Part shown: in pieces, positions 18,441 to 27,729 of the stretch | Numbering within the stretch: the first letter of the stretch is position 1 | Layout of the letters: every line of letters begins with the position of its first letter | From: Ancylomarina sp963977525 | GTDB lineage: Bacteria > Bacteroidota > Bacteroidia > Bacteroidales > Marinifilaceae | NCBI GenBank assembly: GCA_963977525.1 | Contig: CAXBPC010000019.1 | Coordinates: 7,381 to 71,380 of the forward strand | Length of the DNA: 64,000 nucleotides | Direction of reading: 5' to 3' | Program-made: the position numbers and the translations under genes | Notes under the pieces: model-generated | Databases searched by the model: none | The model's input: the letters and a program-made list of their open reading frames with translations, nothing else | Told to the model about the DNA's origin: nothing

Positions 18441-19097
18441 ATGCGAAAGAAAGAACGTTTTGAAAAAGTGATAGCTTGGTTCCAAGAGAACATGCCTATT
18501 GCAGAAACCGAACTCCATTATACCAATCCATACGAATTGCTTGTTGCAGTTATATTATCAGCACAGTGCACAGATAAGCGTGTGAATATGATGACTCCAG
18601 CTCTTTTTGAGCAATACCCTACTGCATTCGAATTATCTCATGCAACACAAGAAGATATCTTTAACTTCATTCGTTCGTGTTCGTATCCTAACAATAAAGC
18701 CAAGCACTTATTAGGCATGGCTAAAATGCTAGTCGAAGATTTTAAGGAAGTAGTTCCTGATGATATCAAAGAGCTTCAGAAAATGCCTGGTGTTGGTAGA
18801 AAAACAGCTAATGTAATTGCATCGGTTGTTTACGACAAGCCTGCTATGGCTGTTGACACACATGTATTTAGAGTTTCTGCTAGAATGGGTTTAACAACCA
18901 ATGCTAAAACCCCTTTGGAAACGGAAAAACAATTGATGAAGTATATTCCTGAGGAATATGTCGCAACTGCTCATCATTGGTTAATCTTGCATGGTCGTTA
19001 TGTTTGTATTGCCAGAAAACCAAAGTGTAAATCTTGTGGTTTAAAGGACTTGTGTAAATTCTATATTAAAGAACAGAAGAAAGAACAAAATGTATAA
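18441..19097 (+). CDS. nth: Endonuclease III
   Basis: 218 residues. The helix-hairpin-helix MPGVGRKTANV carries catalytic K121, and VDTHV carries D139, the pair equivalent to K120/D138 in E. coli. A 4Fe-4S cluster loop C-x6-C-x2-C-x5-C is intact at the C-terminus (CIARKPKCKSCGLKDLC). The enzyme is a bifunctional glycosylase and AP lyase that removes oxidised pyrimidines in base-excision repair. Its end overlaps the NUDIX gene by 8 bases, so the two are probably translationally coupled, joining DNA repair with likely nucleotide sanitising. A weak -7-like TATTTTCG lies at 18409, in an intergenic stretch of about 296 bp that shows nothing else clear. Confidence 0.96.
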   Translation: MRKKERFEKVIAWFQENMPIAETELHYTNPYELLVAVILSAQCTDKRVNMMTPALFEQYPTAFELSHATQEDIFNFIRSCSYPNNKAKHLLGMAKMLVEDFKEVVPDDIKELQKMPGVGRKTANVIASVVYDKPAMAVDTHVFRVSARMGLTTNAKTPLETEKQLMKYIPEEYVATAHHWLILHGRYVCIARKPKCKSCGLKDLCKFYIKEQKKEQNV

Positions 19098-19512
19098 TTA
19101 CGAATACCCTCGCCCTGCACTTACAGTTGATTGTGCAATTTTTTGTAAACACAAGAATGAAACATACGTTCTACTTATTGAACGTGCGCAAGATCCTTTC
19201 GCAAATAACTGGGCTTTCCCGGGTGGTTTTGTCGATATGGATGAAGATCTGGATCAAGCAGCCTATCGTGAGTTGAAAGAAGAAACAGGCTTTGAGAATT
19301 GTGAACTCAAGCAATTTAAAACCTACGGTGGTGTCAATCGAGATCCTAGAGGAAGAACTGTATCTGTAGTCTATAAGGGAGAACTCACACTTGAAGAACT
19401 CCCAGCAGTAGTAGGTATGGATGATGCTAGACAAGCTAAATGGTGGCCAATAGATAACTTACCTAAATTAGCCTTTGACCATGATCTAATTATGAGCGAA
19501 CTATTGAGATAG
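19090..19512 (+). CDS. NUDIX hydrolase
   Basis: 140 residues. A complete Nudix box G-x5-E-x7-RE-L-x-EE-x-G-F lies at about 45-67, read from GGFVDMDEDLDQAAYRELKE onward. The enzyme hydrolyses a nucleoside diphosphate linked to another moiety; candidates are oxidised nucleotides, ADP-ribose or NAD-related substrates, and sequence alone does not decide. The start overlaps the end of nth by 8 bases. Its 3' end overlaps the convergent wbqC gene by 12 bases, so no independent terminator fits between them. Confidence 0.92.
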   Translation: MYNYEYPRPALTVDCAIFCKHKNETYVLLIERAQDPFANNWAFPGGFVDMDEDLDQAAYRELKEETGFENCELKQFKTYGGVNRDPRGRTVSVVYKGELTLEELPAVVGMDDARQAKWWPIDNLPKLAFDHDLIMSELLR

Positions 19513-20142
19513 AATACTTTGCTCTATGTGCATCTGGCTATCAGGTCCCATATTAAAAAGTAGATCTAGAATACTCAAGTTTTCAATAAAGTCTTGTTTA
19601 TCACTAAATACTTGGTAGTATTCTTTAGAAACAAAAGATGGATCAACAATTGATTTAGATGCTTTAGGATGAATACTTTCTCTAAAATCTACAAGTTGAG
19701 CTACATCATCTATATAATCGTCGGTTTTCTTTATTGTCGAATCCAACTCAATTAAAGAATTAATCTCATTCTGAATCTCCATATTAAAGTCTAGAAGAAA
19801 ATCCCACTTTCTATCGAAGAATCGAACCAAATCGTCAATATAAAACTCGTAAAAAGGAGAAGATTTATAAGCTGACTCTATCCCTTTCCAATGTAACTTT
19901 TGCCAATCGGTATCGTAAGAAATACGCACATCTTTAGTTAGAATTTTCTTACTACTTGCTTTCACTACAGGAACCGTTAAAGCCAACTCTCCATTAGCTC
20001 CAAAAATATTACATCGGTTTCTATACGATTGCTTCGAGTAATTTTCAAACTGCTCGATCAATACATTGGGAAATTGAACCAACTTGCTATAGTATTGAAT
20101 TGGGGCAAAGTATGCAGTAGATAAAAGGACTGTGTTTTCCAT
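19501..20142 (-). CDS. WbqC family protein
   Basis: 213 residues starting STAYFAPIQYYSKLVQFP, with NRCNIFGANGELALTVPV, the conserved opening of WbqC-like proteins. The family is named from a polysaccharide locus; its biochemical role is not established. No signal peptide. In many Bacteroidota it follows the signal peptidase genes, as here, after an intervening hairpin. Its last 12 bases overlap the end of the NUDIX gene on the other strand. Confidence 0.85.
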   Translation of the reverse strand: MENTVLLSTAYFAPIQYYSKLVQFPNVLIEQFENYSKQSYRNRCNIFGANGELALTVPVVKASSKKILTKDVRISYDTDWQKLHWKGIESAYKSSPFYEFYIDDLVRFFDRKWDFLLDFNMEIQNEINSLIELDSTIKKTDDYIDDVAQLVDFRESIHPKASKSIVDPSFVSKEYYQVFSDKQDFIENLSILDLLFNMGPDSQMHIEQSILSQ

Positions 20143-20190
20143 CGTCTTTCTCTTGATTTTGTGCGAAGCTACAAAAATAATGAATAAAAA

Positions 20191-20220
20191 TTAAGGCCAC
20201 CTCTGTTGAGATAGCCTTAA
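20191..20220 (-). terminator. Terminator of the dapB-lepB-lepB unit
   Basis: TTAAGGC (20191-20197) pairs with GCCTTAA (20214-20220) around an inner CTC/GAG stem; the minus strand continues into a T-rich run. Confidence 0.6.
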
Positions 20221-20245
20221 ATATATAATTATACAAAATTGAGTT

Positions 20246-21637
20246 TTATTCAATTCCTTTAAAAATCCTACTCCATCTGATCTTACTTAAGAACGACTTA
20301 TCCTTATCAAGAGATAACCATACAAATGATGCTTTCCCTACGATATGATCTTCTGGCACATATCCCCAATAACGAGCGTCTGAAGACATATGTCTGTTAT
20401 CACCCATCATCCAGTAGTAATCCATTTTGAAAGTATAAGAATCAGCTAACTCACCATTAATATAAATACCTTCGTCTTTCACGTCAAGCTTATTACCTTC
20501 ATAAGCAGAAATAACACGATCATATAAAGGTAAATTCTTTTTAGTTAAGCTAACTGTAACACCTTTCTTTGGCATTACCAACGGTCCAAAATTATCGCGA
20601 TTCCAATTGTAATCTCTACTAAATGGGAAAACATCCCCATACATTCCTTCTGGATCTAATCTACGTGTAATCGATACGACATTCTGTAACTTTTTAAGTG
20701 CATCTACCTTAGCTGTAGATAATGGTATAATATAACTACCATTAATATCCCTTCCTCTATCAGCAAGAGCAATACCTAACTTTTCAAGTTTCTTTGGGTT
20801 TATAGATGTTCCATTCGTTTTTACAATATAATTGAATTGCATCTCCTCAATAATTCCTTGAGCCTTTCCATTCACAAATAACTGACCATCCTTAGACACC
20901 AATGTATCTCCAGGTATACCTACACATCTTTTGATATAATTCTCTCTCTTATCAACTGGACGAGAACGAATATCGTAACGTTGTCTCATAAACTTAGAAG
21001 CTATTTTTTCATAAGCCTTATCAGACTGCAACAAACGACCTTTAGTCATGTCGTCCCTCTTAAAGTCATTACTTAATGAACGAATTTGAGAATGATAATC
21101 AGGATTTTCTCTTCCTACTCGAATCGTATCTCCTGCAGGAAAATTAAAGACTACAACATCATCACGCTCAACATCACCAAAACCAGCCAAACGATGGTAA
21201 GGCCACTGAATTGCTTCTGAATAGGACTTCGTTGAAGTTGTTCCTGGCATTGTATGGTGTGCAAATGGGAATGATAAAGGTGTGTTAGGCACCTTAGGTC
21301 CATAAGCCATTTTACTTACAAAAAGGTAATCTCCAACCAACATCGATTTCTCCATAGAAGAAGTTGGAATGGTGTAAGCTTCAATAAAAAACATACGAAT
21401 AAGTGTTGCAGCTACAACAGCAAATATTAAAGCATCAACCCATTCAACTATGAAACTTTGTTTTTTAACGCCACGTTTTTTCCAAAATGCCCAATGCGCT
21501 TTTTTACTAATATAAACGTCAAATAGAATTGGCAAACCTAACACAAGCCAAAAGTTACCAATCCATAACATCATTAAGAGATAGGTAAAGGCAGCTAATG
21601 AAAACTTAAACCATTTATTCTTTAAAAATTCCTTCAT
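20246..21637 (-). CDS. lepB: Signal peptidase I, copy A
   Basis: 463 residues. Two hydrophobic segments (about 14-42, then 66-84) anchor it in the inner membrane. Catalytic S94 sits in YTIPTSSMEKSM and the general base K236 in ENYIKRCVGIPGD; the late box E reads GDNRHMSSDARYWG. About 180 residues between the lysine box and box E make it longer than the 324-residue E. coli enzyme, as is usual in Bacteroidota. It cleaves Sec and Tat signal peptides on the periplasmic side. A near-identical-length paralogue lies directly upstream, and dapB precedes both. Copies A and B match closely at the ends and differ most at about 175-225. Confidence 0.96.
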   Translation of the reverse strand: MKEFLKNKWFKFSLAAFTYLLMMLWIGNFWLVLGLPILFDVYISKKAHWAFWKKRGVKKQSFIVEWVDALIFAVVAATLIRMFFIEAYTIPTSSMEKSMLVGDYLFVSKMAYGPKVPNTPLSFPFAHHTMPGTTSTKSYSEAIQWPYHRLAGFGDVERDDVVVFNFPAGDTIRVGRENPDYHSQIRSLSNDFKRDDMTKGRLLQSDKAYEKIASKFMRQRYDIRSRPVDKRENYIKRCVGIPGDTLVSKDGQLFVNGKAQGIIEEMQFNYIVKTNGTSINPKKLEKLGIALADRGRDINGSYIIPLSTAKVDALKKLQNVVSITRRLDPEGMYGDVFPFSRDYNWNRDNFGPLVMPKKGVTVSLTKKNLPLYDRVISAYEGNKLDVKDEGIYINGELADSYTFKMDYYWMMGDNRHMSSDARYWGYVPEDHIVGKASFVWLSLDKDKSFLSKIRWSRIFKGIE

Positions 21638-21769
21638 AGGGCAAATATTTTATTTAGCAATCTTATATCGTATTCAATTGGTGCGAATCTACAAAAATTA
21701 TCAATTGTTTTGATGACACATCTTCATCAAAAGTTAAATAGATCTAGAGATCAACACTTATATAAGCAT

Positions 21770-21796
21770 AATGACTATCTTAAGAAGATAGCCATT
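21770..21796 (-). terminator. Hairpin between the two signal peptidase genes (possible attenuator)
   Basis: A 12-bp stem with one mismatch (21770-21781 with 21785-21796) separated by three bases. No strong T-run follows on the minus strand, so complete termination is doubtful; it may reduce transcription of copy A or stabilise the mRNA end. Confidence 0.4.
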
Positions 21797-21813
21797 ATTA
21801 TTAATTAAATCAT

Positions 21814-23205
21814 TTATTCAACTCCTTTAAAAATTCGATTCCATCGAATCTTGCTTAGGAATGATTTATCTTTATCAAGCGATAACCATACGAATGATGC
21901 TTTCCCCACAATATGATCTTCAGGAACATATCCCCAGTAGCGTGAATCTGCAGACATATGTCTATTATCTCCCATCATCCAATAATAATTCATCTTAAAA
22001 GTATAGGTCGAAGCAAGGTCTCCATTAATGAAAATACCTTCTTCTTTTACTTCAAGTTTATTGTCTTCATAAGTTCTAATAAGCCTCTCGTAAAGAGGTA
22101 AATTCTCTTTTGTAATAGAAACCGTCTTACCCTTTTTAGGCAGAATCAATGGTCCGAAATTATCACGGTTCCATTTGAATTTTTCAGAGAATGGAAAAAC
22201 ATCTTCATACACCCCAGTTGGAGATAAAACTCTCGTGATAGATATCACATTTTTAAACTTCTTAAGGGCCTCTGTTTTAACACCAGTCAATGGCATTAAA
22301 TACTCCGAAGTACTTAGTTTATCCCTATCTTCAATGGCAATATTTAGCTCATCCAACTTTCTCGGGTTAATCGAGGTCTCATTTGTTTTAACTCGATAAA
22401 GAAATTGCATTTCATCAATAGAAGCTTGTGCTTTTCCATTCACAAACAACTGTCCATCCTTCGAGACTAGAGTATCTCCAGGCAAAGCCACACAACGCTT
22501 AATGTAATTTTCTCGTTTGTCTACTGGACGAATACGAATCTCGTTCTTGCTTTCAAGAAATTCATACGCTTTTTTGTTGTAATAGCTATCCTTTTTTAAG
22601 GCATTGCCTTTTTGTTCATCCTCTTCTCTAAATTGCTTACCATAATATCTCACATATGAATAAATATCAGACTGAGTATCTCCCATCCAGATAGTATCAC
22701 CAGCAGGAAAATTGAAAACCACAACATCGTCACGTTCAACTTTACCAAAACCAGATAATCGATGATAAGGCCATTTAATCAATTCGGAATAGGACTTAGT
22801 AGACTTTGTTCCTGGCATAGTGTGGTGAGCGAATGGGAAAGACAAAGGTGTGTTTGGCACCTTAGGACCATAAGCCATTTTGCTTACAAAAAGATAATCA
22901 CCTACCAACATCGATTTTTCCATTGAGGAAGTCGGAATCGTGTAGGCCTCTATAAAAAACATACGAATAAGAGTCGCAGCTACTACGGCAAATATTAAAG
23001 CATCAACCCATTCTACAATATAATTTTGCTTTTTAACGCCACGTTTTTTCCAAAATGCCCAATGCACTTTCTTACTTATATAAACGTCAAACAGAACAGG
23101 TAATCCTAACAATAGCCACAAATTACTAATCCATAACATCATTAATAGATAGATAAGAGCAGCAAATGCAAGCTTAAACCATTTATTTTTAAACAATTCC
23201 TTCAT
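21814..23205 (-). CDS. lepB: Signal peptidase I, copy B
   Basis: 463 residues, the same length as copy A. The same catalytic boxes are intact: PTSSMEKSM with S94, ENYIKRCVALPGD with the lysine, and GDNRHMSADSRYWG near the end. It starts 25 bases after dapB, so the two are probably co-transcribed. Comparison with copy A shows many synonymous differences even where the protein is identical, so the duplication is old and both copies are under selection. Substrate-facing divergence sits at residues about 175-225 and in the 265-330 region. The two may cleave different precursor sets, for example lipid- or T9SS-related cargo (inference). Confidence 0.96.
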   Translation of the reverse strand: MKELFKNKWFKLAFAALIYLLMMLWISNLWLLLGLPVLFDVYISKKVHWAFWKKRGVKKQNYIVEWVDALIFAVVAATLIRMFFIEAYTIPTSSMEKSMLVGDYLFVSKMAYGPKVPNTPLSFPFAHHTMPGTKSTKSYSELIKWPYHRLSGFGKVERDDVVVFNFPAGDTIWMGDTQSDIYSYVRYYGKQFREEDEQKGNALKKDSYYNKKAYEFLESKNEIRIRPVDKRENYIKRCVALPGDTLVSKDGQLFVNGKAQASIDEMQFLYRVKTNETSINPRKLDELNIAIEDRDKLSTSEYLMPLTGVKTEALKKFKNVISITRVLSPTGVYEDVFPFSEKFKWNRDNFGPLILPKKGKTVSITKENLPLYERLIRTYEDNKLEVKEEGIFINGDLASTYTFKMNYYWMMGDNRHMSADSRYWGYVPEDHIVGKASFVWLSLDKDKSFLSKIRWNRIFKGVE

Positions 23206-23230
23206 ATTATCTTTATAGAATAAAACTCAA

Positions 23231-23944
23231 TTATAATTTCAGCAAATCATTCATTCCAAAGAATCCAGATTTACCTGGCATAAACTCTGCTGCTAGTACG
23301 GCGCCAAAAGCAAAACCTTTACGGCTATATGCCTGATGCTGAATTTGAATTTCATCAACCTCAGAATGCCAAGTAATACTGTGAGTTCCAGGAACCGCAC
23401 CATGGCGCTTAGCCACAATGCTCATTTCAGAATCCTTAGTACTCAAACCTTCAATCCAAGAATCTTTCACAGGGTGATTTTCAAATACACCTTCTGCCAA
23501 AGTCAATGCTGTTCCACTTGGTGAATCTAGTTTATGAATGTGGTGAATCTCTTCCATATCCACATCGTATTGATCAAAACCAGACATCAGGTGTGACAGT
23601 TTCTTATTTAATTCGAAGAATAAATTTACACCTAAACTAAAGTTTGAAGCATAAAAGAAACCTTTATCTCCCTCGCATTGTAACTTAACATCCTCCATCT
23701 GATCTAACCATCCAGTTGTACCAGAAACTACTGGAACACTAGCTTCAAAGCAAATCATATAATTATTGTAGGCTGAATCTGGATTGGTAAATTCAATAAC
23801 AACATCAATCCCTTTCAAATTCTCAACAGTTAAATCAGCGTGGTTATTCTGATCTATAATTAAAGCAATCTCGTGACCACGATCTAGAGCAATACGTTCA
23901 ATTTCCTGCCCCATTTTACCGTAACCAATCAGTGCAATTTTCAT
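23231..23944 (-). CDS. dapB: 4-hydroxy-tetrahydrodipicolinate reductase
   Basis: 237 residues. The N-terminal Rossmann motif is IGYGKMGQEI and the catalytic signature is EIHHIHKLDSPSGTAL (His pair and the K-x-DSPSGTA loop). It reduces HTPA to tetrahydrodipicolinate with NAD(P)H on the way to meso-diaminopimelate and lysine, so it feeds peptidoglycan synthesis. It is the first gene of a minus-strand unit continuing into two lepB genes, the usual Bacteroidota arrangement. A long AT-rich intergenic region lies upstream. Confidence 0.95.
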   Translation of the reverse strand: MKIALIGYGKMGQEIERIALDRGHEIALIIDQNNHADLTVENLKGIDVVIEFTNPDSAYNNYMICFEASVPVVSGTTGWLDQMEDVKLQCEGDKGFFYASNFSLGVNLFFELNKKLSHLMSGFDQYDVDMEEIHHIHKLDSPSGTALTLAEGVFENHPVKDSWIEGLSTKDSEMSIVAKRHGAVPGTHSITWHSEVDEIQIQHQAYSRKGFAFGAVLAAEFMPGKSGFFGMNDLLKL

Positions 23945-24335
23945 GTTTCATTAAATTTTAACCCCATTCTATGTTTCATTGGTTTAGAACGAGAAGTGGT
24001 TAATAGTTTTCATCTCAAGACCATCTTGAACCTGTAATAAATACAAATTACAGAACAAGTCTATCCATATTATTATGAGCATCAAAAATAGCAATTCAAA
24101 CCAAGAATGCTGCATTTTGAATGCTTAATAAAACTTAAGCCATAAATAAATTCGATGACCTTGCCTTATCACACCATAAATGAAATATTTAGCCCTAGAA
24201 ATATTTACAGCTCTAATTCACTTATTCTGAAGCATAAATCTTATATTCAAAGGTGAAATTATAACAATATATCTCCTATGGAATCGTTTATAAATCCCAT
24301 AGGATTAGACTATAGATTTAAAACAAAATCAAAAG
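23945..24335. other. 391-bp divergent intergenic region, dapB / GT2
   Basis: Holds the promoters of two divergent units but no clear TTG/TAnnTTTG pair on either strand. The only distinct structure is the inverted repeat at 24274-24304. No small ORF worth calling. Confidence 0.5.
24274..24304 (+). promoter_or_regulatory. Inverted repeat 32 bp upstream of the GT2 start
   Basis: TCCTATGG (24274-24281) and CCATAGGA (24297-24304) are perfect 8-bp arms around a 15-bp spacer. No T-run follows, so it is not a simple terminator; an operator or a leader hairpin is possible. Confidence 0.35.
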
Positions 24336-25790
24336 ATGAACCATACAATAACTTGCTTTCTTCCTGCTGGAAATCGTGAAGAAACCATATCCACAATAAA
24401 CGAATTAAGAAATTCAAATCTTGTTTCTAATATTTACCTAATAGGTAAGGCTGATTATAAAATCGATAAGGTTGAATTCCTTAATTCAGAATCTTTATTC
24501 AGCGGAGAAGCAATTCACGAAATCGCTTCAAAATCAAGCTCTGACTTCACATTAATCTACACAAAAACAAGTGCGTTAAAACTAGGTCCGTTTGCACTTA
24601 ATCGCTTCACTCAAGTTGCTAACGACACTCAAGCAAGCTTTACTTACTCTGACTCTAAAATCGTTAAAAATGACAATATAGAGAATCACCCTGTAATCGA
24701 TTACCAGGAAGGAAGCCTGAGAGATGATTTTGATTTTGGATCTTTGGTTTGCATCAATACTAAAGCCTTGAAGTTAGCTGTTTCTTCTGTTGATAAAAGC
24801 AACAAATACGCAGGCTTTTACTCACTACGATTAGCTCTTTCAGAACAAGCTTGTTTAGCTCGAATTCCTGAATATTTATATACCGAAGAAGAACTTGATA
24901 CTAGAAAGTCAGGCGAGAAAATATTCGATTACGTCGATCCGAGAAATCGCTCTGTACAAATTGAAATGGAAGAAGTATGTACTGAATTTCTTAAACGAGC
25001 AGGTGGTTATTTGGAGCCTAAATTTCTTGATGTCGATTTTAAATCTCAGAATTTTGAATTGGAGGCTTCAGTAATTATCCCTGTTCTCAACCGTGTTAAA
25101 ACACTCGAAGATGCGATCAAATCTGTACTGACACAAAAAAGTAATTTTGACTTCAACCTAATCATTGTCGATAATCATTCAAATGATGGCACAACAGAGC
25201 TTATTCAAAAATACGCTGATCATGATAAACGAATAATACACCTAATTCCTGAACGTAATGATTTAGGTATAGGAGGTTGTTGGAACGAAGCTGTTCATAA
25301 TAAAGCCTGTGGGCGATTCGCAATCCAGCTTGATAGCGATGATTTGTATGTAGATAATACAACTATCCAACAAATTATTGAAAGCTTCCACAAGGAAAAG
25401 TGTGCAATGGTTATTGGAAGTTATCAAATGGTGAATTTCAAATTGGAAGAAATTCCTCCAGGCTTAATCGACCACAAAGAATGGACGCCTGAGAATGGCA
25501 GAAACAATGCATTACGCATAAATGGCCTTGGCGCACCTCGTGCTTTTTATACGCCTGTCATCCGAGAAACGCCACTTCCAAATGTCAACTATGGCGAGGA
25601 TTACGCTCTAGGTTTAGCCATCTCAAGAAAATATCAAATTGGCCGTATTTACAAGTCGCTATATTTGTGCCGTCGTTGGGATGAGAACTCTGATGCTTCA
25701 CTTAGCATTGAAAAGATGAATGCTCACAATAGCTATAAAGACCGTATCAGAACCATTGAATTGAAAGCTAGAAAAAATCTTAATCAATAG
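24336..25790 (+). CDS. Family 2 glycosyltransferase with an extra N-terminal domain
   Basis: 484 residues. The GT-A catalytic domain begins near residue 244 with ASVIIPVLNRVKTLEDAI, followed by LIIVDNHSNDGT and a DxD-type metal motif QLDSDDLY (about 330). The first ~240 residues (ITCFLPAGNREETISTINEL) look like a second, degenerate GT-A-like fold without a clear DxD. There are no membrane helices, so it is cytoplasmic or peripheral. It heads a same-strand run with a DUF1460 lipoprotein (4-bp gap), a HIT-like protein, a SpoIID protein and an AmpG-like permease, which suggests a role tied to cell-wall or muropeptide sugars. Donor and acceptor are unknown. Confidence 0.85.
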   Translation: MNHTITCFLPAGNREETISTINELRNSNLVSNIYLIGKADYKIDKVEFLNSESLFSGEAIHEIASKSSSDFTLIYTKTSALKLGPFALNRFTQVANDTQASFTYSDSKIVKNDNIENHPVIDYQEGSLRDDFDFGSLVCINTKALKLAVSSVDKSNKYAGFYSLRLALSEQACLARIPEYLYTEEELDTRKSGEKIFDYVDPRNRSVQIEMEEVCTEFLKRAGGYLEPKFLDVDFKSQNFELEASVIIPVLNRVKTLEDAIKSVLTQKSNFDFNLIIVDNHSNDGTTELIQKYADHDKRIIHLIPERNDLGIGGCWNEAVHNKACGRFAIQLDSDDLYVDNTTIQQIIESFHKEKCAMVIGSYQMVNFKLEEIPPGLIDHKEWTPENGRNNALRINGLGAPRAFYTPVIRETPLPNVNYGEDYALGLAISRKYQIGRIYKSLYLCRRWDENSDASLSIEKMNAHNSYKDRIRTIELKARKNLNQ

Positions 25791-25794
25791 AAAT

Positions 25795-26694
25795 ATGAAT
25801 TTTAAAACTGTTTCCATATTTATCATTTTTTCACTCAGCTTAGCCTCTTGTCAAGCTAAAACCGAGAAGAAAAGCCTAATCCAAAAGCCAACTCAAAACT
25901 CTCTAGTAGATTCTGTTGATTTAGATATCTTAAATTCATTGAAGCAAATAGCTAAGAACTTGCAATTTGATTCTTTGACTCCTAAAGATCAAATCATTGA
26001 AACTGGCAAACTATTTCTACAAACTCCTTATGTTGGAGGTACATTAGAAAATAATGAAAAAGAAGAATTAATCATCAATCTCCATCAACTTGATTGTACC
26101 ACTTATCTTGAAAATGTATTGGCTTTATCTCAATCATTTGGTAAATCCCAAACTAACGTTTCTGATTTTTCTAAAAATCTAGAATATATTCGTTATCGAG
26201 ATGGAAAACTAAATGATTACACATCTCGACTACATTATTTTAGCGATTGGATTATCGATAATGAGAAGAAAGGGTTGGTCAATAATATTAGTCGGGAAAT
26301 AGGTGGAGAATATTATCAAAAAACCATCAATTTTATGAGTTCTCATATTAGCTCATATCCTGCATTGGTTAAGGACTCATCTCTCATCGAAAAGATAAAA
26401 GAAACCGAGAAGAGACTTAATTCGCAACAACATTTTTACATTCCTGAAAGTAAAATTCAGAAATTAGAAAATCAAATTCATAATGGTGATTTTATTGCAA
26501 TCACAACAAAAATAAAAGGTTTAGATGTTTCTCACACAGGAATTGCGATTCATCTAAACGAACGTTTACACTTAATGCACGCTTCGAGCAAAGCAAAGAA
26601 AGTTGTAATTTCGGAATTACCATTAGCTGAAATGATTCAGAAAAATAGTTTACAATCTGGAATTATAGTGGCAAGAGTTATATCGAAGCAATAA
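25795..26694 (+). CDS. DUF1460 amidase-like lipoprotein
   Basis: 299 residues. The N-terminus has a lipoprotein signal (IIFSLSLASC, lipobox Cys about 19), so it is membrane-anchored and faces the periplasm. The catalytic cysteine is probably C101 in LDCTTYLENVLALS, and the histidine H247 in DVSHTGIAI. This Cys/His arrangement is that of the DUF1460 (N-acetylmuramoyl-L-alanine amidase-like, NlpC/P60-related) family, which cleaves peptide from anhydro-muropeptides or peptidoglycan. It starts 4 bases after the GT2 stop, so it is co-transcribed. With the downstream AmpG-like permease it fits processing of cell-wall turnover fragments before uptake. Confidence 0.85.
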   Translation: MNFKTVSIFIIFSLSLASCQAKTEKKSLIQKPTQNSLVDSVDLDILNSLKQIAKNLQFDSLTPKDQIIETGKLFLQTPYVGGTLENNEKEELIINLHQLDCTTYLENVLALSQSFGKSQTNVSDFSKNLEYIRYRDGKLNDYTSRLHYFSDWIIDNEKKGLVNNISREIGGEYYQKTINFMSSHISSYPALVKDSSLIEKIKETEKRLNSQQHFYIPESKIQKLENQIHNGDFIAITTKIKGLDVSHTGIAIHLNERLHLMHASSKAKKVVISELPLAEMIQKNSLQSGIIVARVISKQ

Positions 26695-26750
26695 ATACTG
26701 ACTTAATCATTTTCTCTTAGTGAGAATCACTAATACTTAAAAGAGAACTA

Positions 26751-27713
26751 ATGCAAAAAATTAATAAAGAAAACTTACAAGCGTTCTTAAACGAACAAAA
26801 AGAAAATTGGCCTTTAGCATCGAGTAATTATAGAGGTTTAGAAAAAGTAGAAGAAAAAGAATTTCAATTTGAAGGATTCAAAATAAAAGTTCAGTTCAAC
26901 CCCGAACGAATCAAATCAACCGCAGCTAAAGTTGACAAAGATGCAATTGAAAAAAGAGCTTGTTTTTTGTGCGAAGAAAATAGACCCGAGCTTCAAACTA
27001 AAATTGAATTAGAAAACAACTATTCTCTTTTGGTGAATCCATTCCCCATTCTAAAAGAACACTTCACTATTGCCAAAAATGATCATATCGATCAGAATTT
27101 CATAGATCATATTGGTGACATGGTCAATTTGGCTGAATACTTAGAAGGGTATTCTGTCTTTTATAATGGTCCAAAATCAGGAGCCTCAGCACCTGACCAC
27201 ATGCATTTTCAAGCAGGTGAAAATGGTTTTATGCCAATTGAAACAGAATACTTCGATCGTAAAAAGAACTATGGGAAATTAGTGACGTGGAATGGCCGAT
27301 TTGAAGTTTATCGCTTCAACCACTACCTAAGAAAGATGCTTAGTATTGAAGCAGATAGAGCGCAAGACATTGTAAGTGCTAGTAAAATATTTTATCGTTA
27401 TCTCGAAAAGCTTCAACCTAACGAACAAGAACCTTTACTAAATGCGATTTGCGTTTACAAAAACAAGAAGTATCGCCTACATATCTTTCCTCGAAAAATG
27501 CATCGTCCTTCTCAGTTTTTTGCTGAAGGGAATGAAAAATTATTGATTAGCCCAGGCGCTGTAGATATGGGTGGGGTTATCATCACTCCTCGAAAAGAAG
27601 ATTTCGATAAGATTACAAAAGAGGATATCGTTAGCATCTACAAACAAGTAAGTTTAGATGATTTGGTTTTTGACAAACTCTGTCACGATTTCACAAAACT
27701 GGTTATGATTTAA
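26751..27713 (+). CDS. HIT/GalT-like protein (DUF4922-type)
   Basis: 320 residues. A possible zinc or structural motif ACFLCEENRPE lies near 64-74. The key feature is PDHMHFQAG with H150, H152 and Q154, an H-x-H-x-Q active-site pattern of the histidine-triad / GalT superfamily of nucleotidyl transferases and phosphorylases. I assign it to the DUF4922 type from memory of similar Bacteroidota proteins; no biochemical role is known to me. No signal peptide, so it is cytoplasmic. It sits between the DUF1460 lipoprotein and the SpoIID gene. If the cluster recycles muropeptides, this protein could act on a sugar phosphate or nucleotide sugar (inference). Confidence 0.75.
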   Translation: MQKINKENLQAFLNEQKENWPLASSNYRGLEKVEEKEFQFEGFKIKVQFNPERIKSTAAKVDKDAIEKRACFLCEENRPELQTKIELENNYSLLVNPFPILKEHFTIAKNDHIDQNFIDHIGDMVNLAEYLEGYSVFYNGPKSGASAPDHMHFQAGENGFMPIETEYFDRKKNYGKLVTWNGRFEVYRFNHYLRKMLSIEADRAQDIVSASKIFYRYLEKLQPNEQEPLLNAICVYKNKKYRLHIFPRKMHRPSQFFAEGNEKLLISPGAVDMGGVIITPRKEDFDKITKEDIVSIYKQVSLDDLVFDKLCHDFTKLVMI

Positions 27714-27729
27714 ATTGGGACAAATCAAT

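Noticed and set aside
19090..19512. NUDIX gene as an NrtR-type regulator
   Set aside because: It has only the 140-residue NUDIX domain, without the C-terminal winged helix of NrtR.
20246..23205. Assembly duplication of lepB
   Set aside because: The copies differ at many synonymous and non-synonymous positions, so they are genuine old paralogues.
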